A DNA stretch of 5,559 nt from an uncultured Mesorhizobium sp. (GTDB lineage: Bacteria; Pseudomonadota; Alphaproteobacteria; Rhizobiales; Rhizobiaceae): assembly GCA_950071955.1 (NCBI GenBank), contig CATMOC010000286.1, positions 1 to 5,559 of the forward strand, written 5' to 3'. A program made the position numbers and the translations under genes. The notes under the pieces were generated by a model. The model ran no database searches, was not told where the DNA came from, and saw only the letters and a program-made list of their open reading frames with translations. This document shows, in pieces, positions 1 through 5,559 of this stretch (its first letter is position 1; each line of letters opens with the position of its first letter).

Positions 1-35
1 CGGCCCGGCGCGATCGGCTCGGGGTCGTTCGGCAT
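1..35 (-). CDS. Possible start of an unidentified gene, cut by the left edge
   Basis: An ATG lies 14 bp beyond the phasin stop codon on the same strand and opens a frame that stays open to the window edge, reading MPNDPEPIAPG. Only 11 complete codons are visible, and I do not recognise the family. The short gap and shared strand would suit a gene co-transcribed with the phasin gene. The Shine-Dalgarno sequence is poor (GGACCCCCCTCGG before the ATG), and 35 bases without a stop means little in DNA this GC-rich. It may equally be plain intergenic sequence. Confidence 0.25.
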   Translation of the reverse strand, partial: MPNDPEPIAPG

Positions 36-49
36 CCGAGGGGGGTCCG

Positions 50-478
50 CTACTTGCGGCCGTAGCCCTTCTGCATGTCCTCCATCGCCTCCCGGATGCG
101 CTCGCGCAGGATATCGATGGTCTCGGAGGACGACTTGCGCATGACCTCGCCGATCTCGCTGGCGTTCTTCACCGCCGTCTCGAAGGACTTGCGCGCGAAC
201 TCCGCCTGTTTGCCGACGAAGTCCTGTGGGTTGCCGGGAGTACGTATCTGCTCGGCCATCTGCGTGATCTCGCGCAAGGTCGACTGCAGGACCTCGCGCT
301 GTTTGGAAAAGATGTCGGAAGCGCCCGTGGAAGCGGATCTGGCGGCCTTTTCCAGGGCTTCGAGGTTCTTGCGGTGATGGTCGAGTATCTTGTCGACGTC
401 CATGGTCGGCATGTGCAGGTCGCGCCCGAAGCTGGCGAACATGTCGATGAAGGAGTCGGATTCGGGTTTTTTTGCCAT
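50..478 (-). CDS. Phasin family protein
   Basis: This is a 142-aa soluble, highly charged, mostly helical protein with no cysteine. It matches the small alphaproteobacterial phasins (Phasin_2-type), which coat polyhydroxyalkanoate granules or act as related stress and storage proteins in the cytoplasm. Near the N-terminus is the typical stretch LHMPTMDVDKILDHHRKNLE (residues 21-40). It leads a long amphipathic helix to about residue 79, then a break at TPGNP (80-84), then the segment FVGKQAEFARKSFETAVKNA (87-106) and a second helix to about 138. Length is normal for the family. The start is supported by AGGGAG at 485-490, about six bases before the ATG. It lies 79 bp after the DUF445 gene on the same strand, with a hairpin between them. 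The phasin family call is firm. Actual granule binding is inferred, since no PHA synthase or PhaR gene is visible here. Confidence 0.9.
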   Translation of the reverse strand: MAKKPESDSFIDMFASFGRDLHMPTMDVDKILDHHRKNLEALEKAARSASTGASDIFSKQREVLQSTLREITQMAEQIRTPGNPQDFVGKQAEFARKSFETAVKNASEIGEVMRKSSSETIDILRERIREAMEDMQKGYGRK

Positions 479-493
479 GAGGGTCTCCCTATG

Positions 494-525
494 AAAAGGC
501 CGGCTTCATTTTTCGCATGGCCGGC
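494..525 (-). terminator. Weak terminator or attenuator-like hairpin between DUF445 and phasin genes
   Basis: In the leftward transcript, GCCGGC (520-525) can pair with a second GCCGGC (499-504) across a 15-base loop. A C and then TTTT (497-494) follow. The 6-bp all-GC stem plus short U run looks like a weak intrinsic terminator placed after the DUF445 stop and just before the phasin ribosome-binding site. It could end DUF445 transcripts or partly attenuate read-through. The long loop and short stem keep confidence low. Confidence 0.35.
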
Positions 526-557
526 TCCTGGTCAGATTAGGCCTCGGGCGGACGGCG

Positions 558-1868
558 TCAATCGCCCAGGAACAGGACGCTGCCCGTGTGCAGCAGAAGC
601 CCCGCGATGCCGCCGATGATCATTCCGTTGAATCGGATGTACTGGAGGTCGCGCCCGATATTGATCTCGATGAGATGCGTCAGTTGGCCGAGATCCCAGC
701 CTTTCACCTGGTCTGCGATGAAGGCGGAGACGCCGCTCTTCTGATTTTCCACGAAGGATGCAAGGGCCACGACGAAGCCTTGGTTCATGTCGGCGCGCAC
801 GTGAGGGTCCTCCGCCAGCTGCCGGCCGATGTCGACGAACAGCAGGGCGAGATTCTTCCTGATCATCGAATTCGCCGACCTGGCATCCTGTTCGACGAAC
901 GCGGCGATGCCCGACCACATCTCGCCGACCAGACCGCTGAGTTCCGGCCGGGCGAGCAGATCGCGCTTCAGCTTCTCGGCGCGTTCCGCGTATTCGGGCG
1001 AATCGCGCAGACGCTCGATGAAACCTTCGACGAAGCGGTCGAACTCGCGCCGCATCGGATGGTCGCGATCCTCGCGCACGTCGCTCAGAAGATGGCCGGC
1101 GGAATTGACGATCCGCTTCAGGAGATAGGCGTCGGCGCGGAAGTAGCGGGCGAGCGTCGGCAGTTCGTCCCGGATCTTGTCCCGCATCATCGCCAGCGCC
1201 TGCTCGTCGCTCAGGAACTTCCCGAGCACCTTGATGATCTCGTCGAACAGGCGCTGGTGGCGCCGGTCTTCCGTGAAGGCCGACAGGAGGTCGGCGGCGA
1301 GCGGCGCAATCCTCACCTTCTCAAGCTGTTCGTTGAGGCGCTGGCTGGCGAAATCCTTCAGGCCGGAATCTCCGATGGCCCTGACCATCTGCGGCACGAG
1401 CCGGGCGACGAAGTGGGAGAGGCCTTGCGCGCGGCGTGGCTCCGAAAGCCAGTCGGCGACAAGGGCGGCGAAGTCCACCTCGCGCAGCTTTTCGCGCACA
1501 GGCCCCGGCGCCAGGAAGTTCGCCTCGATGAACTGCCCCAGATTGTCGGCGATGCGGTCCTTGTTGGCGGGTATGATGGCGGTGTGCGTTATCGGCAGGC
1601 CGAGCGGCCGCTTGAAGAGGGCGACCACGGCATACCAGTCGGCGATGCCGCCGATCGCCGCGGCCTCGGCGAAGGCGGCGACGAAGCCGAGCCAGGAATA
1701 CCGCCCCGCGTAGAGCGTCGAGACCGCGAAGACGATGATGCAGAGCGCGAGCGAGACGGTGGCGGCGGTCTTCACCCGGTTGAGCGCGGCGAGCTTGGCG
1801 CGCTCGTCGGATGCGACGACGATCCCGGGACGTCCGGAATCGGCGGGGCTCGTTTTGTCGTCTGCCAT
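558..1868 (-). CDS. DUF445 / YjiN-family membrane protein
   Basis: This 436-aa protein belongs to the DUF445 family (E. coli YjiN type, similar length). Molecular function is unknown. The N-terminus carries two hydrophobic segments (about residues 36-54 and 58-84). The second runs into the family hallmark GGIADWYAVVALFKRPLG (73-90), followed by LPITHTAIIPANKDRIADNL (91-110). A long charged helical middle follows (about 115-390). The C-terminus has the matching hallmark GRDLQYIRFNGMIIGGIAG and a last hydrophobic helix (about 413-433). The picture is an inner-membrane protein anchored at both ends with a large soluble helical domain between. The start is supported by GAGG six bases before the ATG. 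The protein is complete. It sits 191 bp after the GNAT gene and 79 bp before the phasin gene, all leftward. I found no convincing promoter in the upstream gap. Confidence 0.93.
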   Translation of the reverse strand: MADDKTSPADSGRPGIVVASDERAKLAALNRVKTAATVSLALCIIVFAVSTLYAGRYSWLGFVAAFAEAAAIGGIADWYAVVALFKRPLGLPITHTAIIPANKDRIADNLGQFIEANFLAPGPVREKLREVDFAALVADWLSEPRRAQGLSHFVARLVPQMVRAIGDSGLKDFASQRLNEQLEKVRIAPLAADLLSAFTEDRRHQRLFDEIIKVLGKFLSDEQALAMMRDKIRDELPTLARYFRADAYLLKRIVNSAGHLLSDVREDRDHPMRREFDRFVEGFIERLRDSPEYAERAEKLKRDLLARPELSGLVGEMWSGIAAFVEQDARSANSMIRKNLALLFVDIGRQLAEDPHVRADMNQGFVVALASFVENQKSGVSAFIADQVKGWDLGQLTHLIEINIGRDLQYIRFNGMIIGGIAGLLLHTGSVLFLGD

Positions 1869-2022
1869 CCTGCGCCTCGTGCCTGCCGGGCCGGCCAGGT
1901 CGCGGGTGCGAACCGGTGCCGTGTTCGATCTTTCCAGAACGTCGGCATGGTGGAGTTGTTTCGCAAGTGCGGTCGAGTTGCCACCCCCGATCGAGCCGTG
2001 ACTGAGGGCCCACCTGACCTGT

Positions 2023-2052
2023 GCGTACGAGGCGAGCCACGGCCTCGCACGC
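2023..2052 (-). terminator. Strong hairpin just after the GNAT gene
   Basis: In the leftward transcript, GCGTGCGAGGC (2052-2042) pairs with GCCTCGTACGC (2033-2023) over 11 pairs. One pair is a G-U wobble, and the loop is 8 bases. The hairpin starts seven bases past the GNAT stop codon. On the opposite strand the wobble becomes an A-C mismatch, so the structure favours leftward RNA. No T run follows (next bases ACAGGTCAGG). It may therefore be a U-tract-less terminator, an RNA 3'-end stabiliser, or act with Rho. The rest of the gap to the DUF445 gene (1869-2022) shows nothing else I can support. Confidence 0.55.
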
Positions 2053-2059
2053 GATCAGC

Positions 2060-2719
2060 CTATTTCGTGGCGGTGGCAGGCGTCCAGAGTCTCAGCGCCG
2101 CCCGCCCGGCCCCAGCCATGGTTCCCGCCAACCCCGCCGCGGCAAGCAGCGGGCTTGGCAATATCGGTCTCTTTTCGGGTATCGGTTGCGTTGGAAGAGT
2201 GACCGAATGGCGGAACGCGGCCATGTCGATAACCCCTACCGCCTCCTGCGACTGAAAGCAGAGCACGGCTCCGAACTTGCGGGCGAGCGCCTTCATCGCG
2301 CGGTTCTGCGGATGGGTCGTGACGTGCAGCGAGCGATAGCCGAGTTCGAGGGCCCGGACGATCAGACGCTCGAACAGCCGGGCGCCGATGCCACGGTGCT
2401 GGAAAGCGTCCTCGACGCTGAAGGCGATCTCGGCCGCCTCCCGGTTCCCTTGGCCGACGTCGTGCAGTTCCGCGGCGCCCCGGACGCGTCCGCCTTCCAG
2501 ATAGCCGATCACGACGGCTCCGGACTTGACCGAACGCGCCGCGTAGGCTTCGACGAAGCTGTCGTCGGTGTATCCGTTGAACCGGTCGCGCCTGCTGGCG
2601 GGCGTCAGTCGCAGGAGATGATCGCGGAAATTCGCGAGGTCGCCCGCGACGAGATCCCGTATCTGTCCGCGAATGGCGGCGGTGAGTTTTGGTGAAGCGT
2701 TCGGCATGGCGTCAAGCAT
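2060..2719 (-). CDS. GNAT-family N-acetyltransferase
   Basis: This is a 219-aa protein with a GNAT acetyl-CoA-binding fold at about residues 18-155. Motif A is clear: AEIAFSVEDAFQHRGIGARL (96-115), containing the Q-x-x-G-I-G-A pyrophosphate loop. Motif B-like LHVTTHPQNRAMKALARKFG (131-150) follows. The N-terminal part (HLLRLTPASRRDRFNG, 34-49) resembles a common alphaproteobacterial GNAT subgroup whose substrate I cannot name. A tail of about 65 residues beyond the fold contains a weakly hydrophobic stretch (186-206) flanked by basic residues, which could be a tail anchor. The frame is open upstream to an ATG at 2836. I chose the ATG at 2719 because GGGGAGG (2729-2735) precedes it at 9 bases and a plausible promoter lies between 2759 and 2787, inside the longer version. 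An ATG at 2707 is the alternative. The substrate is unknown. Confidence 0.88.
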   Translation of the reverse strand: MLDAMPNASPKLTAAIRGQIRDLVAGDLANFRDHLLRLTPASRRDRFNGYTDDSFVEAYAARSVKSGAVVIGYLEGGRVRGAAELHDVGQGNREAAEIAFSVEDAFQHRGIGARLFERLIVRALELGYRSLHVTTHPQNRAMKALARKFGAVLCFQSQEAVGVIDMAAFRHSVTLPTQPIPEKRPILPSPLLAAAGLAGTMAGAGRAALRLWTPATATK

Positions 2720-2758
2720 CCTCGGTTTCCTCCCCGAGTCGTCGACTCTCGCGCCGCT

Positions 2759-2787
2759 GATATTGTGCACTGCAACAAATAGTTCAA
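2759..2787 (-). promoter_or_regulatory. Putative promoter with TGC-N3-GCA dyad for the GNAT gene
   Basis: On the leftward strand, TTGAAC (2787-2782) and AATATC (2764-2759) are separated by exactly 17 bases, giving a fair sigma-70-like -35/-10 pair. A start of transcription would fall near 2752, about 33 bases before the chosen ATG. Between the boxes lies the dyad TGCACTGCA (2766-2774), inside TTGTGCACTGCAACAA (2763-2778). This is also an unusually AT-rich island for this DNA. The dyad has the TGC-N3-GCA form reported for PhaR operators (CTGC-N3-GCAG in Rhodobacter) but lacks the outer C and G. A regulator is therefore only a guess. Confidence 0.45.
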
Positions 2788-2890
2788 TCGGTCTCGACAT
2801 GCTTTTGCCCGCGCCGGGCGCAGGGGAGCCATGCATAAGGGCCGTGGCGGATATTTCGCCCGGGAGAGGACGGCAGTGGAGGCGAGCGAA

Positions 2891-2902
2891 CGACCGCGGT
2901 CG
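2891..2902. repeat. Perfect 12-bp palindrome
   Basis: CGACCGCGGTCG reads the same on both strands. It lies in the 237-bp gap between the 65-aa ORF and the GNAT gene, about 100 bp upstream of the putative GNAT promoter. With no spacer it cannot form a good hairpin, so a dimeric-protein site is the more natural reading. GC-rich DNA produces such palindromes by chance fairly often. Confidence 0.3.
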
Positions 2903-2918
2903 CGGGTTCAGACTGTCA

Positions 2919-2945
2919 CGGTTTCCGCGCTTGCGACGGTTACCG
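2919..2945 (-). terminator. Imperfect stem-loop after the 65-aa ORF
   Basis: Downstream of the 65-aa ORF stop codon, the leftward strand reads CGGT-AA-CCG-T-CGCAAGCG-CGG-AA-ACCG. Outer CGGT/ACCG and inner CCG/CGG pairs flank symmetric AA/AA internal loops. It begins 11 bases past the stop. No T run follows. It could mark the 3' end of the small transcript, but the pairing is weak. Confidence 0.25.
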
Positions 2946-2956
2946 GCCCGGCCACT

Positions 2957-3154
2957 TCAGAATTCGAACTTCATCCGGGAATTGCCAAACATGTTGCGGA
3001 ACGGATCGCGCGGGTGCTCCGCATGCGGCGAGCCATGAAACGGCGCAGCGCTCGCGTCGCCCTGCTTTGCACCCTGATTGGCCGTCTTCTGCACGACGGA
3101 ATTTCGTTCATCGGCCTCTTCGCGGCGCGACGATTGCTTGTTCAGCGTAGGCAT
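2957..3154 (-). CDS. Small hydrophilic protein of unknown function (65 aa)
   Basis: I do not recognise this protein. It is 65 aa, strongly hydrophilic and rich in Arg, Lys, Glu, Asn, Ser and His. It has no membrane segment, signal peptide or cysteine, so it is probably cytoplasmic and largely disordered. The C-terminus, RDPFRNMFGNSRMKFEF, carries most of its aromatic residues and may be the binding part. Evidence that it is real: GGAGG (3160-3164) sits five bases before the ATG, with a second AGGAG a few bases further upstream. By hand count about 47 of 65 codons end in G or C, in keeping with coding sequence here but less extreme than argH. It stands alone on the leftward strand, 119 bp after tlpA and 237 bp before the GNAT start. 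A longer opposite-strand frame (2831-3469) lacks a well-placed ribosome-binding site and runs antisense into tlpA. Confidence 0.5.
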   Translation of the reverse strand: MPTLNKQSSRREEADERNSVVQKTANQGAKQGDASAAPFHGSPHAEHPRDPFRNMFGNSRMKFEF

Positions 3155-3181
3155 GACCCCCTCCGAACTCCTTACAAATTC

Positions 3182-3209
3182 ACGGTGAAGCGTCGAGATG
3201 AATCACCGT
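3182..3209. repeat. 7-bp inverted repeat between tlpA and the 65-aa ORF
   Basis: ACGGTGA (3182-3188) and TCACCGT (3203-3209) are perfect inverted copies 14 bases apart. The left arm is itself nested in the palindrome-like TTCACGGTGAA (3179-3189). In leftward RNA this could form a stem followed by GAATTTG. It would act as a weak tlpA terminator or a 5'-leader structure about 28 bases before the small ORF start. It could instead be an operator. I see no clear -35/-10 pair in this 119-bp gap. Confidence 0.35.
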
Positions 3210-3273
3210 CGTCCCCAAAGCCCGAGACTAGATCAATCCACGAGAGGCGGGCGTCACAATTGGTGTCTCGCTG

Positions 3274-3963
3274 TTATCTTGCTTGCGCCGTCGCATCGCG
3301 TCTGGCGGCATCGACGAGACGCAGCGCATCCGGGCTATTCCATTCGGCCGGTCCGTTCATGTGGGCGAGCAGGCAGCCCTCTTCGTCGATCAGCAGCGTG
3401 ACGGGCAGCCCAAGCGCCAGCGACCGCTTCTTGAGGTCGTTGAACAGCGCAAGCGTGTTGTCCCGGTAGTAGGCGAGCGATTCGACGCCGGTTTCGGCGA
3501 GAAACTTCTTCGGCTTGGTGTCGTCGCCGGTGTCGACGTTGACCGCGACCACTTCGAAGTCCTCGCCGCCGCGCTGCTTCTGGAGCGCATCCAGCGCCGG
3601 CATCTCGGCCCGGCAGGGCGCGCACCATGTGGCCCACAGATTCATCAGGATCGTCTTGCCTGCAAATTTCCGGACGCTGATGGGTGCCCCGTCCGGAGCC
3701 TGGAAGGAGAGATCGGCGACGGGCCGCGGCGGAGAGGCGGCAAGCATGGCGGCGACTTCCCCGGTTGCGACGGCCGCCACGGCGTCGGCGAATTCCTGCC
3801 TGGCCGCGCATTTCGCTTCCTCGGCCGCGACGAGCGGCGACGCGGCATTGTTGCCATCCCCCTCGCTCGTCACGTATACCGCAGCCGCGCCGGCAAGGAG
3901 GCCCGCGACCGCGGCAATCAGGATCATGCGTGATGCCGGCAGGTGCAAGTTCTTCAGTGCCAT
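3274..3963 (-). CDS. tlpA: TlpA-type membrane-anchored thiol:disulfide interchange protein
   Basis: This 229-aa protein is a periplasmic thioredoxin tethered to the inner membrane, like Bradyrhizobium TlpA, which reduces copper-delivery partners and CuA subunits for cytochrome oxidase assembly. The N-terminus has a basic patch (K4, R12) and one membrane helix (about 13-31). The thioredoxin fold covers about 82-222, with active site [18 protein letters not shown] (108-125; Cys114 and Cys117) and the cis-Pro region LGLPVT (Pro187). Two further cysteines, Cys52 and Cys197, are spaced as in the structural disulfide I recall for Bradyrhizobium TlpA. PAEW (205-208) near the end is also typical. The frame is open far upstream, antisense to argH. 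The start at 3963 is chosen for GGAG (3970-3973) six bases ahead and a proper N-in anchor. It is divergent from argH with a 27-bp gap. The exact partner in this organism is inferred. Confidence 0.93.
   Translation of the reverse strand: MALKNLHLPASRMILIAAVAGLLAGAAAVYVTSEGDGNNAASPLVAAEEAKCAARQEFADAVAAVATGEVAAMLAASPPRPVADLSFQAPDGAPISVRKFAGKTILMNLWATWCAPCRAEMPALDALQKQRGGEDFEVVAVNVDTGDDTKPKKFLAETGVESLAYYRDNTLALFNDLKKRSLALGLPVTLLIDEEGCLLAHMNGPAEWNSPDALRLVDAARRDATAQAR
3851..3880 (+). promoter_or_regulatory. Candidate argH promoter inside tlpA
   Basis: TTGCCA (3851-3856) and TATACC (3875-3880) on the rightward strand are 18 bases apart and make a plausible sigma-70-like pair, giving a leader of roughly 100 bases before argH. 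The 27-bp gap between argH and tlpA is too short to hold a full promoter, so the argH promoter must extend into tlpA or come from further upstream. The match is modest and lies within coding sequence, so chance is possible. Confidence 0.3.
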
Positions 3964-3990
3964 TCGAAACTCCAGGGCCCGGTTATCACC

Positions 3991-5391
3991 ATGAGCGACG
4001 ATAAGACCAGCAACCAGATGTGGGGCGGACGATTTGCCTCGGGTCCGGCGGCGGTCATGGAAGCGATCAACGCCTCGATCGGCTTCGACAGGAAGCTCTA
4101 TTCGCAGGATATCCGCGGTTCGATCGCGCATAGCGAGATGCTGGCCGAGAAAGGCATAATTTCGGCGGAGGATCAAAGCCGCATCGCTCACGGCCTGAAC
4201 ACGATCCTGCGAGAGATCGAAGCGGGGACGTTCACTTTCTCGGCCCGGCTGGAAGACATCCACATGAATGTCGAGGCGCGGCTGGCTGAACTGATCGGCC
4301 CCGCGGCGGGCCGGCTGCACACGGCGCGGTCGCGAAACGACCAGGTGGCCGTGGATTTCCGGCTCTGGGTCAAGGAAGAGCTCCTGAGCACCGCCGAGGC
4401 GCTGAAGCGGTTGATTGCCGCCTTCCTCGACCGCGCGGAAGAGCATGCGGCAACCGTGATGCCGGGCTTCACGCATCTGCAGAGCGCCCAGCCGGTGACG
4501 TTCGGCCATCACTGCATGGCCTATGTCGAGATGTTCGCGCGCGACCTGTCGCGGGTGCGCGACGCTGTCGAGCGGCTCGACGAGAGCCCGCTCGGCGCCG
4601 CCGCGCTTGCCGGAACCGGCTTTCCGATCGACAGGTCCATGACCGCAAGGGCGCTCGGCTTCCGCGAGCCGACGCGCAATTCCATCGACAGCGTCTCGGA
4701 CCGCGACTTCGCGCTCGAGTTCCTCTCGATCGCCTCGATCTGCGCGACGCACCTCTCCCGGCTTGCCGAGGAGATCGTCATCTGGTCGACGCCGCAGTTT
4801 TCCTTCGTGCGCCTGTCGGACTCCTTCTCCACCGGCTCGTCGATCATGCCGCAGAAGAAGAATCCGGACGCCGCCGAACTGGTGCGCGGCCATGCGGGGC
4901 GGATCAGCGGTTGCCTGATGTCGCTGATGATGACGATGAAGGGCCTGCCGCTCGCCTATTCGAAGGACATGCAGGAGGACAAGGAAGCCGTCTTCGACGC
5001 CGCCGAGGCGCTCGACCTCATGATCGCGGCCATGACCGGCATGGTCTCCGACATGACCGTCAACGCCGATGCCATGAAACGGGCGGCCGGCGCCGGCTAC
5101 TCCACCGCCACCGACCTGGCGGACTGGCTCGTGCGGGTGCTCGGCCTCCCCTTCCGCGAGGCACATCACGTCACCGGGCGGGCCGTGGCCATGGCCGAGG
5201 CGAAGAAGACGGGGCTGGAGAAGCTGTCGGTCGAGGAGCTGAAGACGCTCCACCCAGGCATCACGGACGACGTCTATTCGGTGCTTTCGGTGCGCAATTC
5301 CGTCCGCAGCCGCACCTCGTTCGGCGGGACCGCGCCGTCGCAGGTCCGCAGGCAGATACGCCACTGGAGAAAGCGCCTGGCCAAAGCCTGA
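3991..5391 (+). CDS. argH: Argininosuccinate lyase
   Basis: This 466-aa cytoplasmic enzyme of the fumarase/aspartase superfamily splits argininosuccinate into arginine and fumarate, the last step of arginine biosynthesis. It works as a homotetramer with active sites shared between subunits. Family marks appear in order: MWGGRF (10-15), [12 protein letters not shown] (87-98), [18 protein letters not shown] (109-126), [18 protein letters not shown] (157-174, with the catalytic-region His162), and the lyase signature [17 protein letters not shown] (281-297) on the mobile loop carrying the catalytic serine. [15 protein letters not shown] (318-332) is also typical. Length is normal and no key residue is missing. 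The start at 3991 fits the family N-terminus, although the ribosome-binding site is weak (AGGG at 3974-3977 is rather far). An in-frame ATG at 3943 would overlap tlpA and add residues foreign to the family. An LptM-like gene follows after 72 bp. Confidence 0.98.
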   Translation: MSDDKTSNQMWGGRFASGPAAVMEAINASIGFDRKLYSQDIRGSIAHSEMLAEKGIISAEDQSRIAHGLNTILREIEAGTFTFSARLEDIHMNVEARLAELIGPAAGRLHTARSRNDQVAVDFRLWVKEELLSTAEALKRLIAAFLDRAEEHAATVMPGFTHLQSAQPVTFGHHCMAYVEMFARDLSRVRDAVERLDESPLGAAALAGTGFPIDRSMTARALGFREPTRNSIDSVSDRDFALEFLSIASICATHLSRLAEEIVIWSTPQFSFVRLSDSFSTGSSIMPQKKNPDAAELVRGHAGRISGCLMSLMMTMKGLPLAYSKDMQEDKEAVFDAAEALDLMIAAMTGMVSDMTVNADAMKRAAGAGYSTATDLADWLVRVLGLPFREAHHVTGRAVAMAEAKKTGLEKLSVEELKTLHPGITDDVYSVLSVRNSVRSRTSFGGTAPSQVRRQIRHWRKRLAKA

Positions 5392-5428
5392 CGGCTTCGT
5401 CCAAAACGGGTGCACAGGCGCAAAAACT

Positions 5429-5449
5429 CCGGTAAAGACGTCCCGGTAA
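5429..5449 (+). repeat. Two direct CCGGTAA repeats before the lipoprotein gene
   Basis: CCGGTAA occurs at 5429-5435 and again at 5443-5449, offset by 14 bases, within the 72-bp gap between argH and the lipoprotein gene. The second copy ends shortly before the GAGGG ribosome-binding site. The meaning is unknown and chance is likely. Confidence 0.25.
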
Positions 5450-5463
5450 CGAAGAGGGTGATC

Positions 5464-5559
5464 ATGTCCTTCCGCAAGATTGCGCCGATGCTGGTCCTTT
5501 GCGCCGTCGGTCTCTCCCTGCTGGCCGGCTGCGGACGACGCACCCCGCCGATCACCCCC
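5464..5559 (+). CDS. lptM: LptM-like small lipoprotein, cut by the right edge
   Basis: Thirty-two codons are visible. They begin with a lipoprotein signal peptide: basic MSFRK, hydrophobic core (about residues 7-20), and lipobox LLAGC with the lipidated cysteine at residue 23. The mature start, CGRRTPPITP, has the C-G-R/K-x-x-P pattern of the short LptM (YifL, formerly LppL) lipoproteins. In E. coli LptM helps mature the LptD/LptE lipopolysaccharide translocon at the outer membrane. GAGGG (5454-5458) sits five bases before the ATG. The position directly after argH is usual for this family in alphaproteobacteria, where lysA commonly follows; lysA would lie outside this window. The call rests on the signal peptide, the residues just after the cysteine and the context, because the C-terminal part is missing. 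Confidence 0.8.
   Translation, partial: MSFRKIAPMLVLCAVGLSLLAGCGRRTPPITP

Noticed and set aside
1968..1983. A sigma-54-like -24/-12 element (leftward TGGCAACTCGACCGCA) upstream of the DUF445 gene.
   Set aside because: Only the GG and GC cores at the right spacing match. The TT of the -12 box is missing and the gap to the gene is long.
1772..2050. A 92-codon leftward frame overlapping the DUF445 start out of frame.
   Set aside because: It is arginine/proline-rich low-information sequence, it overlaps the well-supported DUF445 start, and it has no ribosome-binding site that I can see.
588..2255. A 555-codon rightward frame antisense to the DUF445 gene.
   Set aside because: It has the same codon-aligned antisense effect. 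The DUF445 protein on the other strand has clear family motifs over its whole length, while the antisense product shows none.
2720..2836. N-terminal extension of the GNAT protein to an ATG at 2836 (or 2800).
   Set aside because: The extra 39 residues have no GNAT similarity that I can see, the best ribosome-binding site precedes 2719, and the likely promoter lies inside the extension.
2831..3469. A 212-codon rightward frame across the GNAT upstream region, the small ORF and the tlpA 3' end.
   Set aside because: Its AGGGGAG is only about two bases from the ATG, its product has no recognisable features, and its second half is antisense to the secure tlpA gene.
3964..5415. A stop-free leftward frame antisense to all of argH, continuous with tlpA (about 713 codons in total).
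   Set aside because: It is exactly codon-aligned with argH, so its stops would need TTA, CTA or TCA codons in argH, which this GC-rich genome avoids. tlpA has its own start with a ribosome-binding site and membrane anchor at 3963.
5395..5454. Inverted hexamers CTTCGT and ACGAAG flanking the argH-lipoprotein gap.
   Set aside because: They are six bases long and nearly 50 bases apart, with no T run, so chance is the simplest reading. The gap more likely sits inside an argH-lptM transcript.

Overview
The window is GC-rich chromosomal DNA that reads as an alphaproteobacterium, most likely of the order Hyphomicrobiales (Rhizobiales, Mesorhizobium/Brucella-like). The reasons are a TlpA-type thioredoxin divergent from argH, argH followed by a small LptM-type lipoprotein (an arrangement I associate with argH-lptM-lysA in this order), a short alphaproteobacterial phasin, and codon use that almost avoids TTA, CTA and TCA. 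The genus assignment is inference. I see no mobile element, CRISPR array, rRNA or tRNA gene, and no sign of horizontal transfer.

Layout. A leftward block covers positions 1-3963. In transcription order from right to left it holds tlpA (membrane-anchored periplasmic thiol reductase), a 65-codon hydrophilic small ORF of unknown function, a GNAT-family acetyltransferase, a DUF445/YjiN-type membrane protein, a phasin-family protein, and perhaps the first codons of one more gene running off the left edge. A rightward block covers 3991-5559: argH (last step of arginine synthesis), then the start of an LptM-like lipoprotein cut by the right edge. tlpA and argH are head to head with 27 bp between start codons, so their promoters must lie partly inside each other's coding sequence.

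The leftward genes are not one tight operon. Gaps of about 120, 240, 190 and 80 bp separate them. They contain a plausible promoter with a TGC-N3-GCA dyad before the GNAT gene, a strong 11-bp hairpin just after the GNAT gene, a smaller GC hairpin followed by a short T run between the DUF445 and phasin genes, and an inverted repeat between tlpA and the small ORF. Functionally the window mixes housekeeping metabolism (argH), envelope and redox functions (TlpA, LptM-like lipoprotein, DUF445 protein) and carbon-storage or stress proteins (phasin). I see no convincing new system. The least explained items are the 65-aa ORF, the dyad in the GNAT promoter, and the hydrophobic C-terminal tail of the acetyltransferase.
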